Below are positions 23,605-32,338 of a DNA stretch of 64,000 nucleotides, piece by piece. This DNA is from an uncultured Selenomonadales bacterium. GTDB taxonomy: Bacteria > Bacillota > Negativicutes > Acidaminococcales > Acidaminococcaceae. The notes beneath the pieces are model-generated. The model was not told the origin of the DNA and made no database searches. It saw only the letters and a program-made list of their open reading frames with translations. Location: NCBI GenBank assembly GCA_900315345.1, contig OMYP01000004.1:127239-191238 (forward strand), in the 5' to 3' direction. Position 1 is the first letter of the stretch, and each line of letters starts with the position of its first letter. The translations under genes and the position numbers were made by a program.

Positions 23605-24048
23605 ATTTTCAATAAACAGGAAATAGGGAGGCGGGGCGAAGCAGTCGCAGCGGAATTTCTGGAACGGAAAGGCCTGGTCATTGCAGAGCGGAATTATCGC
23701 AGCCGCTGGGGGGAACTGGATCTGGTAGCAGTCGATATGCCTGAAATAGATGCAGATTCTGTCTTTTGGGAGGAAGGCGAAATGGATGAAATTCGGCAGC
23801 GGACTGGGGTAAACGTACAAAAGACTTGGGGAACCGTGCATTTTGTGGAAGTAAAGACTCGTACCGGAACAGAATACGGCACCCCGGGGGAAGCGGTGAC
23901 GTATTCCAAACAACAGAAAATAAGAAAGACAGCGTTGTTATGGCTGCAGGAACAGGATCGATATTTTCCCTGTGTTTCCTTTGACGTGATAGAAGTCTGG
24001 GTGGTTGGGAAAACAGCTAAGATACGCTGGCTGCCTCATTGCTTTTGA
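23605..24048 (+). CDS. YraN/UPF0102 nuclease-like protein with internal insertion
   Basis: A UPF0102 (YraN) family protein with a restriction-endonuclease-like fold; cellular role unsettled. NKQEIGRRGEAVAAEFL, WGELDLVAV and VHFVEVKTRTG carry the family's Glu, Asp and E-x-K residues. About 25 extra, acidic residues sit between the D-strand and the EVKTR strand, where other members have a short turn. The start is odd: the strong Shine-Dalgarno GGAGGAGGGG (23587-23596) has no in-frame ATG, GTG or TTG behind it; the first suitably spaced codons are ATA 23602 and ATT 23605. The ATG at 23597 is out of frame and stops after two codons. TTG 23566 or 23578 are alternatives without a visible ribosome-binding site. 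Confidence 0.8.
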   Translation: MFNKQEIGRRGEAVAAEFLERKGLVIAERNYRSRWGELDLVAVDMPEIDADSVFWEEGEMDEIRQRTGVNVQKTWGTVHFVEVKTRTGTEYGTPGEAVTYSKQQKIRKTALLWLQEQDRYFPCVSFDVIEVWVVGKTAKIRWLPHCF

Positions 24049-24276
24049 GGGATCTTCAAACAGATTGGATAAAATGGTTGTCAGTGTTTGTAAACTTTCG
24101 TTTTTTACGGCAAATGACATAAAAATTTATAACATAAATAATTTCATTTTCAGTAAATGCGTAAAAGCATTTCCTGCTGCGCAAAACGCAAGAATTAAAG
24201 ACGTTCACTATAACAAAAGTGGAAAAAGTATGATTGATCGTATAATTTGTTAAAAGAAAACAGCAAAAGGAGCGTG

Positions 24277-25800
24277 ATGCATTTGTACGCAAAAGTCTTG
24301 GGGGAGACCCCGGTGGGCCTGAACGGGGCCGGAGTGGTAGTGGAAGTGGATCTGGAGCGGGGCTTGCCCGGCTTTGAAATCGTGGGCCTGCCGGATATGG
24401 CTGTGCGGGAATCCCGGGAACGGGTCAGGACGGCTCTGAAAAATTCAGGCTTCCCCTTCCCACAGAATCGGATCACAGTAAATCTGGCCCCAGCCAATCT
24501 GCGTAAAGACGGAAGCGGGCTGGACCTGCCCATTGCAATCGGGATTCTGGTTTCCCTCGGAGTGTTGCCTCAGGAAAAAGTCGGGGATAAGGTTTTCATC
24601 GGAGAACTTTCCCTTGAGGGAGCAATCAGAGAAGTAAACGGGGTGCTTCCCATGGTTCTGGAAGCACGGCGGCAGGGGATGCCTGAAATTTACATTCCCG
24701 AAGGAAACGGGGAAGAAGGCCGCCTGGTGGACGGCATTTCCGTCTTTACGCCGGGAAATTTGAAAGAATTGGTGGGGCACCTGCTTCGTCCCTGCCTTGA
24801 ACCGGTTCCCCATCGGGAAATGGAGCTTAATGCGATCGGAGAAAGTGATATTGACTTTGCAGACGTCCATGGGCAGAAGGTTGTAAAACGGGCCATGGAA
24901 ATCGCGGCGGCAGGAGGCCATAATATTTTGCTGGTAGGTTCCCCCGGCAGCGGGAAGACCATGCTGGCCCGCAGGCTGCCCACGATTCTTCCGCCTATGA
25001 CCAAGGAAGAAGCCCTGGAGGTAACGAAGATTTACAGTATTGCGGGGCTGCTGAACAATAAAAGGGGCCTTATTACCGAAAGGCCTTTCCGCAGTCCCCA
25101 TCATACCATAACCTTAAGCGCCCTTATCGGCGGCGGAAAGGTGCCGGTTCCGGGGGAAGTGACCCTGAGCCATAACGGGGTGCTGTTTCTGGATGAATTC
25201 CCGGAGTTTTCCCGGGATGCCCTGGAAGTACTGCGCCAGCCTATGGAAGACAAGTACGTACACATCAGCCGGGTGAAAGGATCCTGTGTATTTCCTGCTT
25301 CTTTCCTCATGATCTGTGCCCAGAACCCATGTCCCTGCGGATATCTGGGTGATCCGGTCAGAGAATGCACTTGCCGGTCCGGAGACATAGAAAGGTACAG
25401 ACGAAAAATATCCGGCCCCCTGTCGGACCGGATCGATTTGCAGGTGTATGTACCCCGGGTCCAATATACAGATCTGCAGGCAGACGGCAAAGAAGAAACC
25501 TCTGCACAAATCCGCACCCGGGTCTGTGCAGCCCGGAATATCCAGCTGCAACGGCTGAAAGGCCTGGGCATATACTGTAACGCCGCCATGAACCACAGGC
25601 AGGTAATGTATTTCTGCAGACTGGATTTAACAGGAAATCACCTGATGGAAGACGCGTTCAACCGGCTTGGTCTCAGCGCCCGCAGCTATGACCGCATTCT
25701 GAAGGTGGCCCGCACCATTGCGGATCTGGAGGGAAGTGGCGTCATTCTTCCGTCACATATTGCGGAAGCAATTCAGTTGCGAACCCAGCAGAATCAGTAA
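24277..25800 (+). CDS. comM: YifB/ComM family Mg-chelatase-like AAA+ ATPase
   Basis: A 507-residue AAA+ ATPase. ComM promotes branch migration during integration of transforming DNA in naturally competent bacteria. Domains: N-terminal ChlI-like Lon-protease-type domain (residues 1-170, FEIVGLPDMAVRESRERVR), AAA+ core with Walker A GSPGSGKTMLARRL, Walker B LFLDEFPEF, and a C-terminal helical domain after the NPCPCGYLGDPVRECTC zinc-like cysteine loop. ATG 24277 follows AAAGGAG. TTG 24247 is in frame but lacks support. It closes the rnhB-yraN-comM run typical of Firmicutes. Confidence 0.94.
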   Translation: MHLYAKVLGETPVGLNGAGVVVEVDLERGLPGFEIVGLPDMAVRESRERVRTALKNSGFPFPQNRITVNLAPANLRKDGSGLDLPIAIGILVSLGVLPQEKVGDKVFIGELSLEGAIREVNGVLPMVLEARRQGMPEIYIPEGNGEEGRLVDGISVFTPGNLKELVGHLLRPCLEPVPHREMELNAIGESDIDFADVHGQKVVKRAMEIAAAGGHNILLVGSPGSGKTMLARRLPTILPPMTKEEALEVTKIYSIAGLLNNKRGLITERPFRSPHHTITLSALIGGGKVPVPGEVTLSHNGVLFLDEFPEFSRDALEVLRQPMEDKYVHISRVKGSCVFPASFLMICAQNPCPCGYLGDPVRECTCRSGDIERYRRKISGPLSDRIDLQVYVPRVQYTDLQADGKEETSAQIRTRVCAARNIQLQRLKGLGIYCNAAMNHRQVMYFCRLDLTGNHLMEDAFNRLGLSARSYDRILKVARTIADLEGSGVILPSHIAEAIQLRTQQNQ

Positions 25801-25877
25801 TATAATAGAGTCAGTTATATAATTATGATGGTATAGAATTACAAAGGGAAACTTTGCATTGAAGGAGGATCAGAACA

Positions 25878-26393
25878 ATGAAGAAAATTTTTCTGGTTTG
25901 TCTGCTTGTACTTTCTTTTTTAGGCTGTACGACGGTATTTGCAGGGAATAACGTGACGCAGGGGAACAGTGGTATCACCGGGAAGAAAAGCTATGAGGTG
26001 CTGAATCCGGAAGGCTACGAAGGGTATTGGGCGGAAAAAGCAGACGGCCCGATGGTTATGACGATTACGCCTGCAGATGAATCCGGATGGTACGATGTTT
26101 CGGTTACGTTGCGGCGGGCGCTTCCCAAAAAGGATTTATATATGATGCGTGCCCTTTATCAGAATGACGGCAGTCTGTACTATGAAAACGGATTGTATGT
26201 GATACGCCATAGCAAGAAAAACGGGAATGTAAAAGACAAGGTAAAATATAAAAACGGTTCAGGTCTGTTATATTACAGCTTTGACGAAAATGTCCTTTAC
26301 TGGACAGACTATACTTTGCCGCCGGAAAAAAATGTGCGGATATTTTTAAAAACATCCGCACCTGAACCGGAAAAAAATAAGGAAACGGATTGA
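25878..26393 (+). CDS. Exported protein of unknown function
   Basis: A 171-residue protein with a Sec signal peptide (MKKIFLVCLLVLSFLGC...VFAG). LSFLGC is a weak lipobox because -3 is Phe, and a VFA-GN signal peptidase I site follows, so lipoprotein or soluble periplasmic export are both possible. The mature part has tyrosine-rich beta-like stretches (SYEVLNPEGYEGYWAEKADG) and a lysine/glutamate-rich tail. I recognise no domain. GAAGGAGG precedes the ATG. It is convergent with the TSCPD gene downstream. Confidence 0.72.
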   Translation: MKKIFLVCLLVLSFLGCTTVFAGNNVTQGNSGITGKKSYEVLNPEGYEGYWAEKADGPMVMTITPADESGWYDVSVTLRRALPKKDLYMMRALYQNDGSLYYENGLYVIRHSKKNGNVKDKVKYKNGSGLLYYSFDENVLYWTDYTLPPEKNVRIFLKTSAPEPEKNKETD

Positions 26394-26407
26394 ATCAGCG
26401 TTTCCTT
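26379..26407. terminator. Hairpin between convergent genes
   Basis: A perfect 9-bp inverted repeat, AAGGAAACG and CGTTTCCTT, overlaps the stop codon of the upstream gene. No strong T-run follows in either direction, so termination activity is uncertain. Confidence 0.35.
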
Positions 26408-26463
26408 AGGTTCAAAATAAATATTTCGTTTTACTGTCCGCGATCTGTTCTGGCCTGGTCTGT

Positions 26464-26718
26464 TTATGCCTGTGCAGCTGCTTCCAGAGCCAGGGCCAGC
26501 TGATCAGCGCAGGAGGTGCCTCTGCCGGCGCAGTCATTGCCTTTCAGGATATTGATGATATCTTTTGGGTCTGCGCCTTCTACCAGTTTGCTGATGGCAG
26601 CCAGGTTGCCGGGGCAGCCGCCGGTAAATTTCACGTTGCGCAGCTTACCGTTTTCATCAATGCCGAAGGTAATCTGTTTGCTGCAGACTCCCTGCGGGGT
26701 ATAAGAATAATTTTTCAT
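26464..26718 (-). CDS. TIGR03905-type TSCPD domain protein
   Basis: An 84-residue protein of the small TSCPD-domain family (TIGR03905), related to the C-terminal domain of B12-dependent ribonucleotide reductase. It has the hallmark YTPQGVCSKQITFGIDE start, FTGGCPGNLAAISKLVEG and a TSCADQLALAL motif, in place of the canonical TSCPD. The cysteines suggest metal or redox function, but the role is unknown. The start is the ATG at 26718 behind GAGGAA; the longer open frame to 26784 has no ribosome-binding site. Confidence 0.85.
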   Translation of the reverse strand: MKNYSYTPQGVCSKQITFGIDENGKLRNVKFTGGCPGNLAAISKLVEGADPKDIINILKGNDCAGRGTSCADQLALALEAAAQA

Positions 26719-26739
26719 AGTACATTCCTCTTCCTTTTT

Positions 26740-26801
26740 GTTTTTGTATGTTGCAATGGTATCACAGGGTAAACCAAATTGCAATAGTGCATATACAAAA
26801 A
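26740..26801. promoter_or_regulatory. Imperfect ~60-bp palindrome between divergent TSCPD gene and topB
   Basis: Arms TTTTTGTAT, TTGCAATGGT and, on the other side, ACCAAATTGCAA and ATACAAAAA mirror each other around 26768. On the minus strand TTGCAA plus 17 bases plus TACCAT could be the TSCPD promoter. It may be an operator or a bidirectional hairpin. Confidence 0.35.
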
Positions 26802-26869
26802 GAGTTGATTTTGTGATTTCACGATTTGTTTTTAGATTTATGGATACAAACAGAAAAGGTTAAGATATT

Positions 26870-29224
26870 ATGCAGACACTTTATATTGCGGAAAAACCTG
26901 ATATTGCCAATGCCATTGCAGGCTACCTGTGGCCGGAGGGAGGATTCCGCAAGGCTGCGGGATGGTACCGAAAAGGGGACGTTACCGTCTCCTGGGCCGT
27001 AGGTCATCTGTTGGAGCTGGCGACACCGGAGGTTTATGATAAACGCTATGCAAGATGGAGCCACTACCGGATCTTTCCGAAAGTCTGGCAGCATACGGTG
27101 ATCCCCCGGTCTGCCCAGCAGTTCCGGGTCATTGAAGAGTTGCTGAAAAGTACGGATGTGGTTATTCACGCCGGAGACCCGGACCGGGAAGGTCAGCTAT
27201 TGATCGAAGAGATACTGCATTACTGCAATTATAAGGGAAAAGTGAAGCGTCTTCTGATCAATGCCAAGGATGATGTCAGCCTTAAACGGGCTTTTTCTTC
27301 CATTGAAGATAACGAAAAATACGAAAACCTGTACGCGGCAGGCCTTGCCCGGGAAGAAGCGGACTGGCTGGTAGGCATAAACCTGACCCGCTGTTATACC
27401 AACAACGCGGCAAAATTTTCCCCGGGTGCGGTCTGGAACATCGGACGGGTGAAAGTGCCCACCCTGGCTTTGGTGGTGAACCGGGAAAAAGAGATACGGG
27501 ATTTCAAGGTACGCAAGTATTATGAACTGAAGGCTTTCTTTACAAAAGAAAGTATTCCGTTTTCTGCAGTGTGGCAGCCTGACGAGGAGAAAATAGCCCT
27601 GGATGAAGACGGCAGGCTGCTGGATAAAAAAGTTGCGGAAACAGTACGGGAAAAGGTGCTGCAGGCTGATGGCCTCGTCCGGAAGGTCACCCGTAAAAAG
27701 GGGACGGAGGCGCCGCCCCTGCCGTATTCCTTAGATACGCTTCAGGTAGAAGCCAACGCCCGTTTCGGCATTTCGCCCAAGCAGACTCTGTCTACGGTGC
27801 AGTCCCTGTATGAAAAGAAGTTCGTTTCCTATCCCCGTTCAGACTGCAATTATATTCCTCGGGCCCAGCATAAAGACGCTCCCCGAATTTTACAGAGTCT
27901 GGCTTCCCGGTCGGTACGTGGGGCGGCAGGGGCAGACAATTCCCTGTACTCCAAGGCCTGGAACGATAAAAAGGTGACGGCCCATCATGCCATTATTCCT
28001 ACTGGCGAGATTCCCGGCCAGCTGAGCGCTACGGAAGAAAAAATTTACACTATGATTGCCGAGCGTTATGTGATGCAGTTTTATCCCCCCTGTGAGTTTG
28101 AAACCATTACCTTTGAAATCCTGCTGGCGGAGGAGTGCTTCAAAGGCAGCGGTAAGATGATCCTGAAACCGGGGTTTAAAGCTGTCTTTTCCGTACAGAG
28201 CAAAAAGCAAGATGCTGACGGAGAAAACGCTGAGGCCGATAAAGAAGAAAACCGTGCGCTGCCAGATCTGAAAAAAGGGGAAAACCTGGGCAAGCCCCGT
28301 AAGGTGGACCTGCTGGAAAAGGAGACCAAACCGCCCAAACGGTTTACGGAAGGAACACTGTTGGCTGCCATGGCCAACATTTACCGGTTCATGGATCCGA
28401 AGAACCCCAACCGGGAAAAGCTGAAGGAAGTGAAGGGCATCGGCACGCCGGCCACCCGGGATACCATCATTTCCGAACTTCAGGGGATCCGGGGCAATAA
28501 GCAGGCCCGCATGCCCTTTATGGAAAAGGTGAAAAAGGAACTGGTGCCTACCGAACTGGGATTCCAGCTTATCGATAATGTGGATATTACCCTGACCAAG
28601 CCGGACACCACGGCGGAAATGGAATTTGCTCTGGCAGAGATTGCGATGGGAGAAGGCTCCGTAGAAAAATTCATGGCGGAAATCTATGCTACCATCAACC
28701 GGAATATTGACTATGCGGAAAAGCATCAGTTCCCGGGATATGAAGCAGAATTATGTCCTGTATGCCATTCGGGTCATCTGTTGAAGCATTACTCAAAAAA
28801 GACAAAAAAATACTTCTTTGTCTGTGACAACAAAGAATGCGTTTCCCCGGAAACAGGGAAGCCTGTGTATTATAACGTGGCAGCGGACGGGCGGCCCGTA
28901 ATGGTTCCCAGGTCTCAGGGAGAAGGAAAGGTCTATACCTGTCCGGTCTGCGGGAAAGAGTCTCTGAAAGGCCATTACTCTGCCAGGACTAATCATTATT
29001 TCTTCGTCTGCGACGATAAAGGATGCGTTTCCCCCATTACGAAAAAAACAATCTATTATACTGCGGATAAAGAGGGAAGACCGGTAATCGAATACTGTCC
29101 TAAAGACAACACAGTTCTGGAAAAGAAAAAAGGCCCCTACGGATTTTTCTGGGTCTGCCCGAAATGCACAGCAACCTGTAAGGATTACAGAGGGAAGCCA
29201 AAATGGCAATTCTCAAAAGAATAA
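26870..29224 (+). CDS. topB: DNA topoisomerase III (type IA)
   Basis: TopB decatenates DNA by single-strand passage. The 784-residue protein has an N-terminal TOPRIM domain (TLYIAEKPDIANAIAGYLWP, with the acidic HAGDPDREGQLL motif), the active-site tyrosine in KKFVSYPRSDCNYIP, HHAIIPTGE, and a C-terminal region (residues ~620-784) with three four-cysteine zinc ribbons, each of CPVC-...-C type. A ~30-residue acidic insert (DGENAEADKEE region) sits in the gate domain. The stop codon abuts the stop codon of the convergent lrgB gene with no spacer, so no terminator separates them. Confidence 0.94.
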   Translation: MQTLYIAEKPDIANAIAGYLWPEGGFRKAAGWYRKGDVTVSWAVGHLLELATPEVYDKRYARWSHYRIFPKVWQHTVIPRSAQQFRVIEELLKSTDVVIHAGDPDREGQLLIEEILHYCNYKGKVKRLLINAKDDVSLKRAFSSIEDNEKYENLYAAGLAREEADWLVGINLTRCYTNNAAKFSPGAVWNIGRVKVPTLALVVNREKEIRDFKVRKYYELKAFFTKESIPFSAVWQPDEEKIALDEDGRLLDKKVAETVREKVLQADGLVRKVTRKKGTEAPPLPYSLDTLQVEANARFGISPKQTLSTVQSLYEKKFVSYPRSDCNYIPRAQHKDAPRILQSLASRSVRGAAGADNSLYSKAWNDKKVTAHHAIIPTGEIPGQLSATEEKIYTMIAERYVMQFYPPCEFETITFEILLAEECFKGSGKMILKPGFKAVFSVQSKKQDADGENAEADKEENRALPDLKKGENLGKPRKVDLLEKETKPPKRFTEGTLLAAMANIYRFMDPKNPNREKLKEVKGIGTPATRDTIISELQGIRGNKQARMPFMEKVKKELVPTELGFQLIDNVDITLTKPDTTAEMEFALAEIAMGEGSVEKFMAEIYATINRNIDYAEKHQFPGYEAELCPVCHSGHLLKHYSKKTKKYFFVCDNKECVSPETGKPVYYNVAADGRPVMVPRSQGEGKVYTCPVCGKESLKGHYSARTNHYFFVCDDKGCVSPITKKTIYYTADKEGRPVIEYCPKDNTVLEKKKGPYGFFWVCPKCTATCKDYRGKPKWQFSKE

Positions 29225-29917
29225 TCAGAACAGTGAGGCGAAGAGGGAAGCCGTAACGACCGTCAGTATTCCTGCAAGGGCAATGGAAAGGGAACTCATG
29301 GCCCCTTCCACTTCCCCCATTTCCAGGGCCTTCACAGTACCCAGGGCGTGGCTGGAGCAGCCGATAGCGATGCCTTTGGCGATGGGATCTTTAATACGGA
29401 ACAGCTTGCAAACCGGCTCTGCGAAAATATTGCCCAGTATACCGGAAATGATGATGGAAGCCACTGCGATGGCCACGTAGCCCCCCAGCTCTTCCACCAC
29501 GCCGATGCCGAAGGGAGTGGTGATGGATTTGGGCAGCATGGTCACAAAGGAGGCCCGGCTGAGATGAAAGAGGCGGGCAAAGAACAGCACCGAAACCATG
29601 GTGATAATGACGCTGGAAGAAATTCCCAGCATTACAGCCCTGAAATTCTTCTTCAGGGTATCCAGCTGCCGGTACAGGGGTACGGCCAGGCAGATGGTGG
29701 CGGGGGTCATCAGGTAACTGATGTACTTCGCGCTGTTGTTATAGGCTGCGTAATCAATGTCCAGCAGTTTTAAAAAGCCAATGGTAAAGATGATGCTCAG
29801 CAGCAGCGGGTTGAACACCGTGCTTTTGCATTTGTTTTTGATCATTGTGCCGATGCCGTAAAACAGCAGGGTAATGAAGATTCCGAAAAATGTGGAAGTG
29901 TGCCAGAATTCATTCAT
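29225..29917 (-). CDS. lrgB: LrgB/CidB family membrane protein
   Basis: A 230-residue polytopic protein of the LrgB family, partner of the holin-like LrgA; such pairs are linked to murein hydrolase control and, in some species, to pyruvate uptake. The family segment MLPKSITTPFGIGVVEELGG and the later GIAIGCSSHALGTVKALEMGE loop are well conserved. About seven membrane helices are visible. It follows lrgA by 90 bases. The start ATG follows AAGGAAT on the minus strand. Confidence 0.93.
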   Translation of the reverse strand: MNEFWHTSTFFGIFITLLFYGIGTMIKNKCKSTVFNPLLLSIIFTIGFLKLLDIDYAAYNNSAKYISYLMTPATICLAVPLYRQLDTLKKNFRAVMLGISSSVIITMVSVLFFARLFHLSRASFVTMLPKSITTPFGIGVVEELGGYVAIAVASIIISGILGNIFAEPVCKLFRIKDPIAKGIAIGCSSHALGTVKALEMGEVEGAMSSLSIALAGILTVVTASLFASLF

Positions 29918-30007
29918 AACAAATATTCCTTTTGGTTTTAGTTTTAGTTTGAAAATGTCCCTTGTGTGCCGACTTATGAAACGTCATCTGTCTTTGATAA
30001 AAAATGT

Positions 30008-30373
30008 TCAGGAATTTTTGTCCTTTGCCTTTGTACGATTCAGGAAAAACTGGGTGATGTGCCCGGTGGATACCATAACGATAAAGGTAACGGCGATGAT
30101 GATGGTCACGTAAGCCGTAAGGGAAGCCCGCAGTTCATCCCAGGCTTCAATGAGTCCTACGGCAGCGGGAACAAACAGAACAGGCATGATGAAAAGCAAA
30201 AAGGAGGATACCTCGCTGATATCTTCCAGGGCCAGAACTTTTCGTTCCAGCAGCAGGAACAGCAGTATGATGCCGTAGATGCTGGCGGGTATGGGGAAGG
30301 GGATCAGGGCATGGAGCACCTCTCCCAGAAACGAAAGAAAAATGATGATGGTAAACTGTTTAAATTCCTTCAC
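30008..30373 (-). CDS. lrgA: LrgA/CidA family holin-like protein
   Basis: A 121-residue holin-like membrane protein with four hydrophobic helices, the LIPFPIPASIYGIILLFLLL helix and LPVLFVPAAVGLIE-like core (here IMPVLFVPAAVGLIEAWDEL). I choose the GTG at 30373 (MKEFKQFTIII), eight bases behind CAGGAG. The frame is open to 30484, but that would translate through the leader hairpin. Its minus-strand promoter lies at 30456-30484. Confidence 0.9.
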   Translation of the reverse strand: MKEFKQFTIIIFLSFLGEVLHALIPFPIPASIYGIILLFLLLERKVLALEDISEVSSFLLFIMPVLFVPAAVGLIEAWDELRASLTAYVTIIIAVTFIVMVSTGHITQFFLNRTKAKDKNS

Positions 30374-30407
30374 AGCGAATACTCCTGAAAAACAAACTGA
30401 TAAATGG

Positions 30408-30437
30408 CAAACCGGAAGCAGTGGCTTCCGGTTTGTT
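30408..30437 (-). other. Leader hairpin of lrgAB
   Basis: A perfect 12-bp stem, CAAACCGGAAGC with GCTTCCGGTTTG around a 4-nt loop, lies between the lrgA promoter and its start. It may also end the upstream ABC-exporter transcript. The T-tract is weak and offset, so attenuation is only a possibility. Confidence 0.5.
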
Positions 30438-30455
30438 AGTTGATGCGCGAGTAAT

Positions 30456-30484
30456 ATTATAGCACTCTTTACATCTTTAGGCAA
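30456..30484 (-). promoter_or_regulatory. lrgA promoter
   Basis: Read on the minus strand: TTGCCT, a 17-base spacer and consensus TATAAT, about 80 bases upstream of the lrgA GTG and just behind the ABC-exporter stop codon. Confidence 0.7.
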
Positions 30485-30514
30485 ATCTTTTTACCTGCAT
30501 GAAAGGGATGGCAG

Positions 30515-32338
30515 TTACGTAGCAAAACCGGCGTACTGGGTCATGTATAATTCGTAATACTTTTGTTTTCGGGCCAGCAGCTCTTCATGGCTGCCCTGTT
30601 CCACGATGCATCCCCGGTCCAGTACCACGATGAGATCCGCGTCCCGGATGGTGGAGAGACGGTGGGCGATGACGATGCTGGTACGTCCCTGCATCACCTG
30701 CCGCATGGCGTCCTGTATGGCCTTTTCCGTACGGGTATCTACGTTAGAGGTAGCTTCGTCAAGGATCAGGATCCGGGGATCCGCCACGAAGGCCCGAGCG
30801 ATGGCCAGCAGCTGGCGCTGGCCCTGGCTGATGTTTTCACCGGCCCCGGTCAGCATAGTGTCATAGCCCTGGGGTAATACTTCAATCATTTCATGGCAGC
30901 GGCTCATTTTCGCTGCTTTTTTGATTTCTTCGTCTGTGGCGTCTTCTTTGGCATATTGCAGGTTGTGACGGATGGTATCAGAGAACAGCACTGTATCCTG
31001 CAGCACGATAGCCACATGTTTCCGGAGACTGTCCCGTGTAATTTCTTCCACGTTCTGGTCGTTGATCCAGATGGCTCCTTTATCAATGTCATAGTACCGC
31101 ATCAGCAGGTTTACCACCGTAGACTTGCCGCTGCCGGTAGATCCTACCAGAGCTACCTTTTTCCCGGCCGGTATGGTAAGGTTGAAATCCTTCAGAACCG
31201 GTTTTTCTTTTATATAGCCAAACTGCACGTCTTCGAAGCGGACTGCCACGTTTTCGTCGTCTTCCCATACCAGCCCGTACAGGTCTTCGCTGGTCTCATC
31301 CAGAACCTGGAATACCCGTTCTGCACCGGCAATGGCTGACTGGAGTTGTCCGTAAATCTGGGCGATTTCGTTGATGGGACGGCTGAACTGCTTGGCGTAT
31401 ACAATGAAAGCGGAAATAACGCCGACGGAGATCAGGCCGTGGATGGCGAAATAGCCGCCAAAGGCAGCGATGACAACAAAACCGATGTTGCCGATGCAGT
31501 TCATGAGGGGACCCATGATACCGCTGCACACTTCCGTGCGGATACCGGCTTTTGTCAGTTTATCGGACACATCGCAGAACCGGTTGGCGGAATGCTCCTG
31601 CTCATTGTAAGCAACTACGGTGCGGTAGCCGTTGACGATTTCTTCCACTGTGCCGTTCATGGTTCCCAGCAGGGTCTGCCGTTCCTTGGAATATTTCCGT
31701 ACGTACGTGGAAAGAAGGCGTGTGGCGATGACCGTGAGAAAGATGGTGCAGCAGCTTAACAGGGCCAGCTGCCAGCAGAGCCACAGCATGATGGCCGCTG
31801 TGCCGACGATGGTCAGCACGCCGCTGAATAAGGATGGCAGGGCCTGGGAGACGGTGGTGGAAATGTTTTCCACGTCATTGGTCATGCGGCTCATTACATC
31901 CCCGTGGGAATGGGTGTCCGTGTATTTGATGGGCAGGTCGATGACCTTACCGAACAGTTCCTCCCGGAACTGTTTTACGATGCGAAGGCTCAGCCTGGCG
32001 CTGAATACGCCCTGGGCCAGCCGCAGGAGGCTCATCAGCAGATAGGTTCCCAGCATGAAAAGGATGGTGGTCTTCAGGTCGCCGCTGCGCTGGCCGGCGA
32101 TAATGTCCACAGCGTTGCTCTGGAGCATGGGGGCGTAAATACCGAAAAGGGTACTTCCCAGAACCGCTGCCAGCATGCCGATGATCAGTTTCTTTTCCTT
32201 TGCAAAATAAGAACCGATGCGCTTCATGGTCCAGGAAAAATCTTTGGCGTATTCTGTTTCCGCAAAACGGTTGCCATGCCGTCCGCCCGGTCCGATGGCA
32301 GGCGGCTGGGCGGCTCTGGCTTTTGCGTCGTTACTCAT
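30515..32338 (-). CDS. ABC exporter half-transporter (MdlB-like), intact ATPase site
   Basis: A 607-residue fused permease-ATPase. Residues ~50-340 form the six-helix ABC transmembrane domain, and the ATPase follows with Walker A GSTGSGKST, signature as ISQGQ, Walker B ILILDEATSNVD with the catalytic Glu, and the H-loop IVIAHRLST. The 8-base overlap with the upstream half-transporter and the matching architecture indicate a heterodimeric exporter, with this subunit supplying the competent Walker B glutamate. The substrate is unknown; this class exports drugs, lipids or peptides. The N-terminal ~35 residues are Arg/Gly-rich. Confidence 0.93.
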   Translation of the reverse strand: MSNDAKARAAQPPAIGPGGRHGNRFAETEYAKDFSWTMKRIGSYFAKEKKLIIGMLAAVLGSTLFGIYAPMLQSNAVDIIAGQRSGDLKTTILFMLGTYLLMSLLRLAQGVFSARLSLRIVKQFREELFGKVIDLPIKYTDTHSHGDVMSRMTNDVENISTTVSQALPSLFSGVLTIVGTAAIMLWLCWQLALLSCCTIFLTVIATRLLSTYVRKYSKERQTLLGTMNGTVEEIVNGYRTVVAYNEQEHSANRFCDVSDKLTKAGIRTEVCSGIMGPLMNCIGNIGFVVIAAFGGYFAIHGLISVGVISAFIVYAKQFSRPINEIAQIYGQLQSAIAGAERVFQVLDETSEDLYGLVWEDDENVAVRFEDVQFGYIKEKPVLKDFNLTIPAGKKVALVGSTGSGKSTVVNLLMRYYDIDKGAIWINDQNVEEITRDSLRKHVAIVLQDTVLFSDTIRHNLQYAKEDATDEEIKKAAKMSRCHEMIEVLPQGYDTMLTGAGENISQGQRQLLAIARAFVADPRILILDEATSNVDTRTEKAIQDAMRQVMQGRTSIVIAHRLSTIRDADLIVVLDRGCIVEQGSHEELLARKQKYYELYMTQYAGFAT

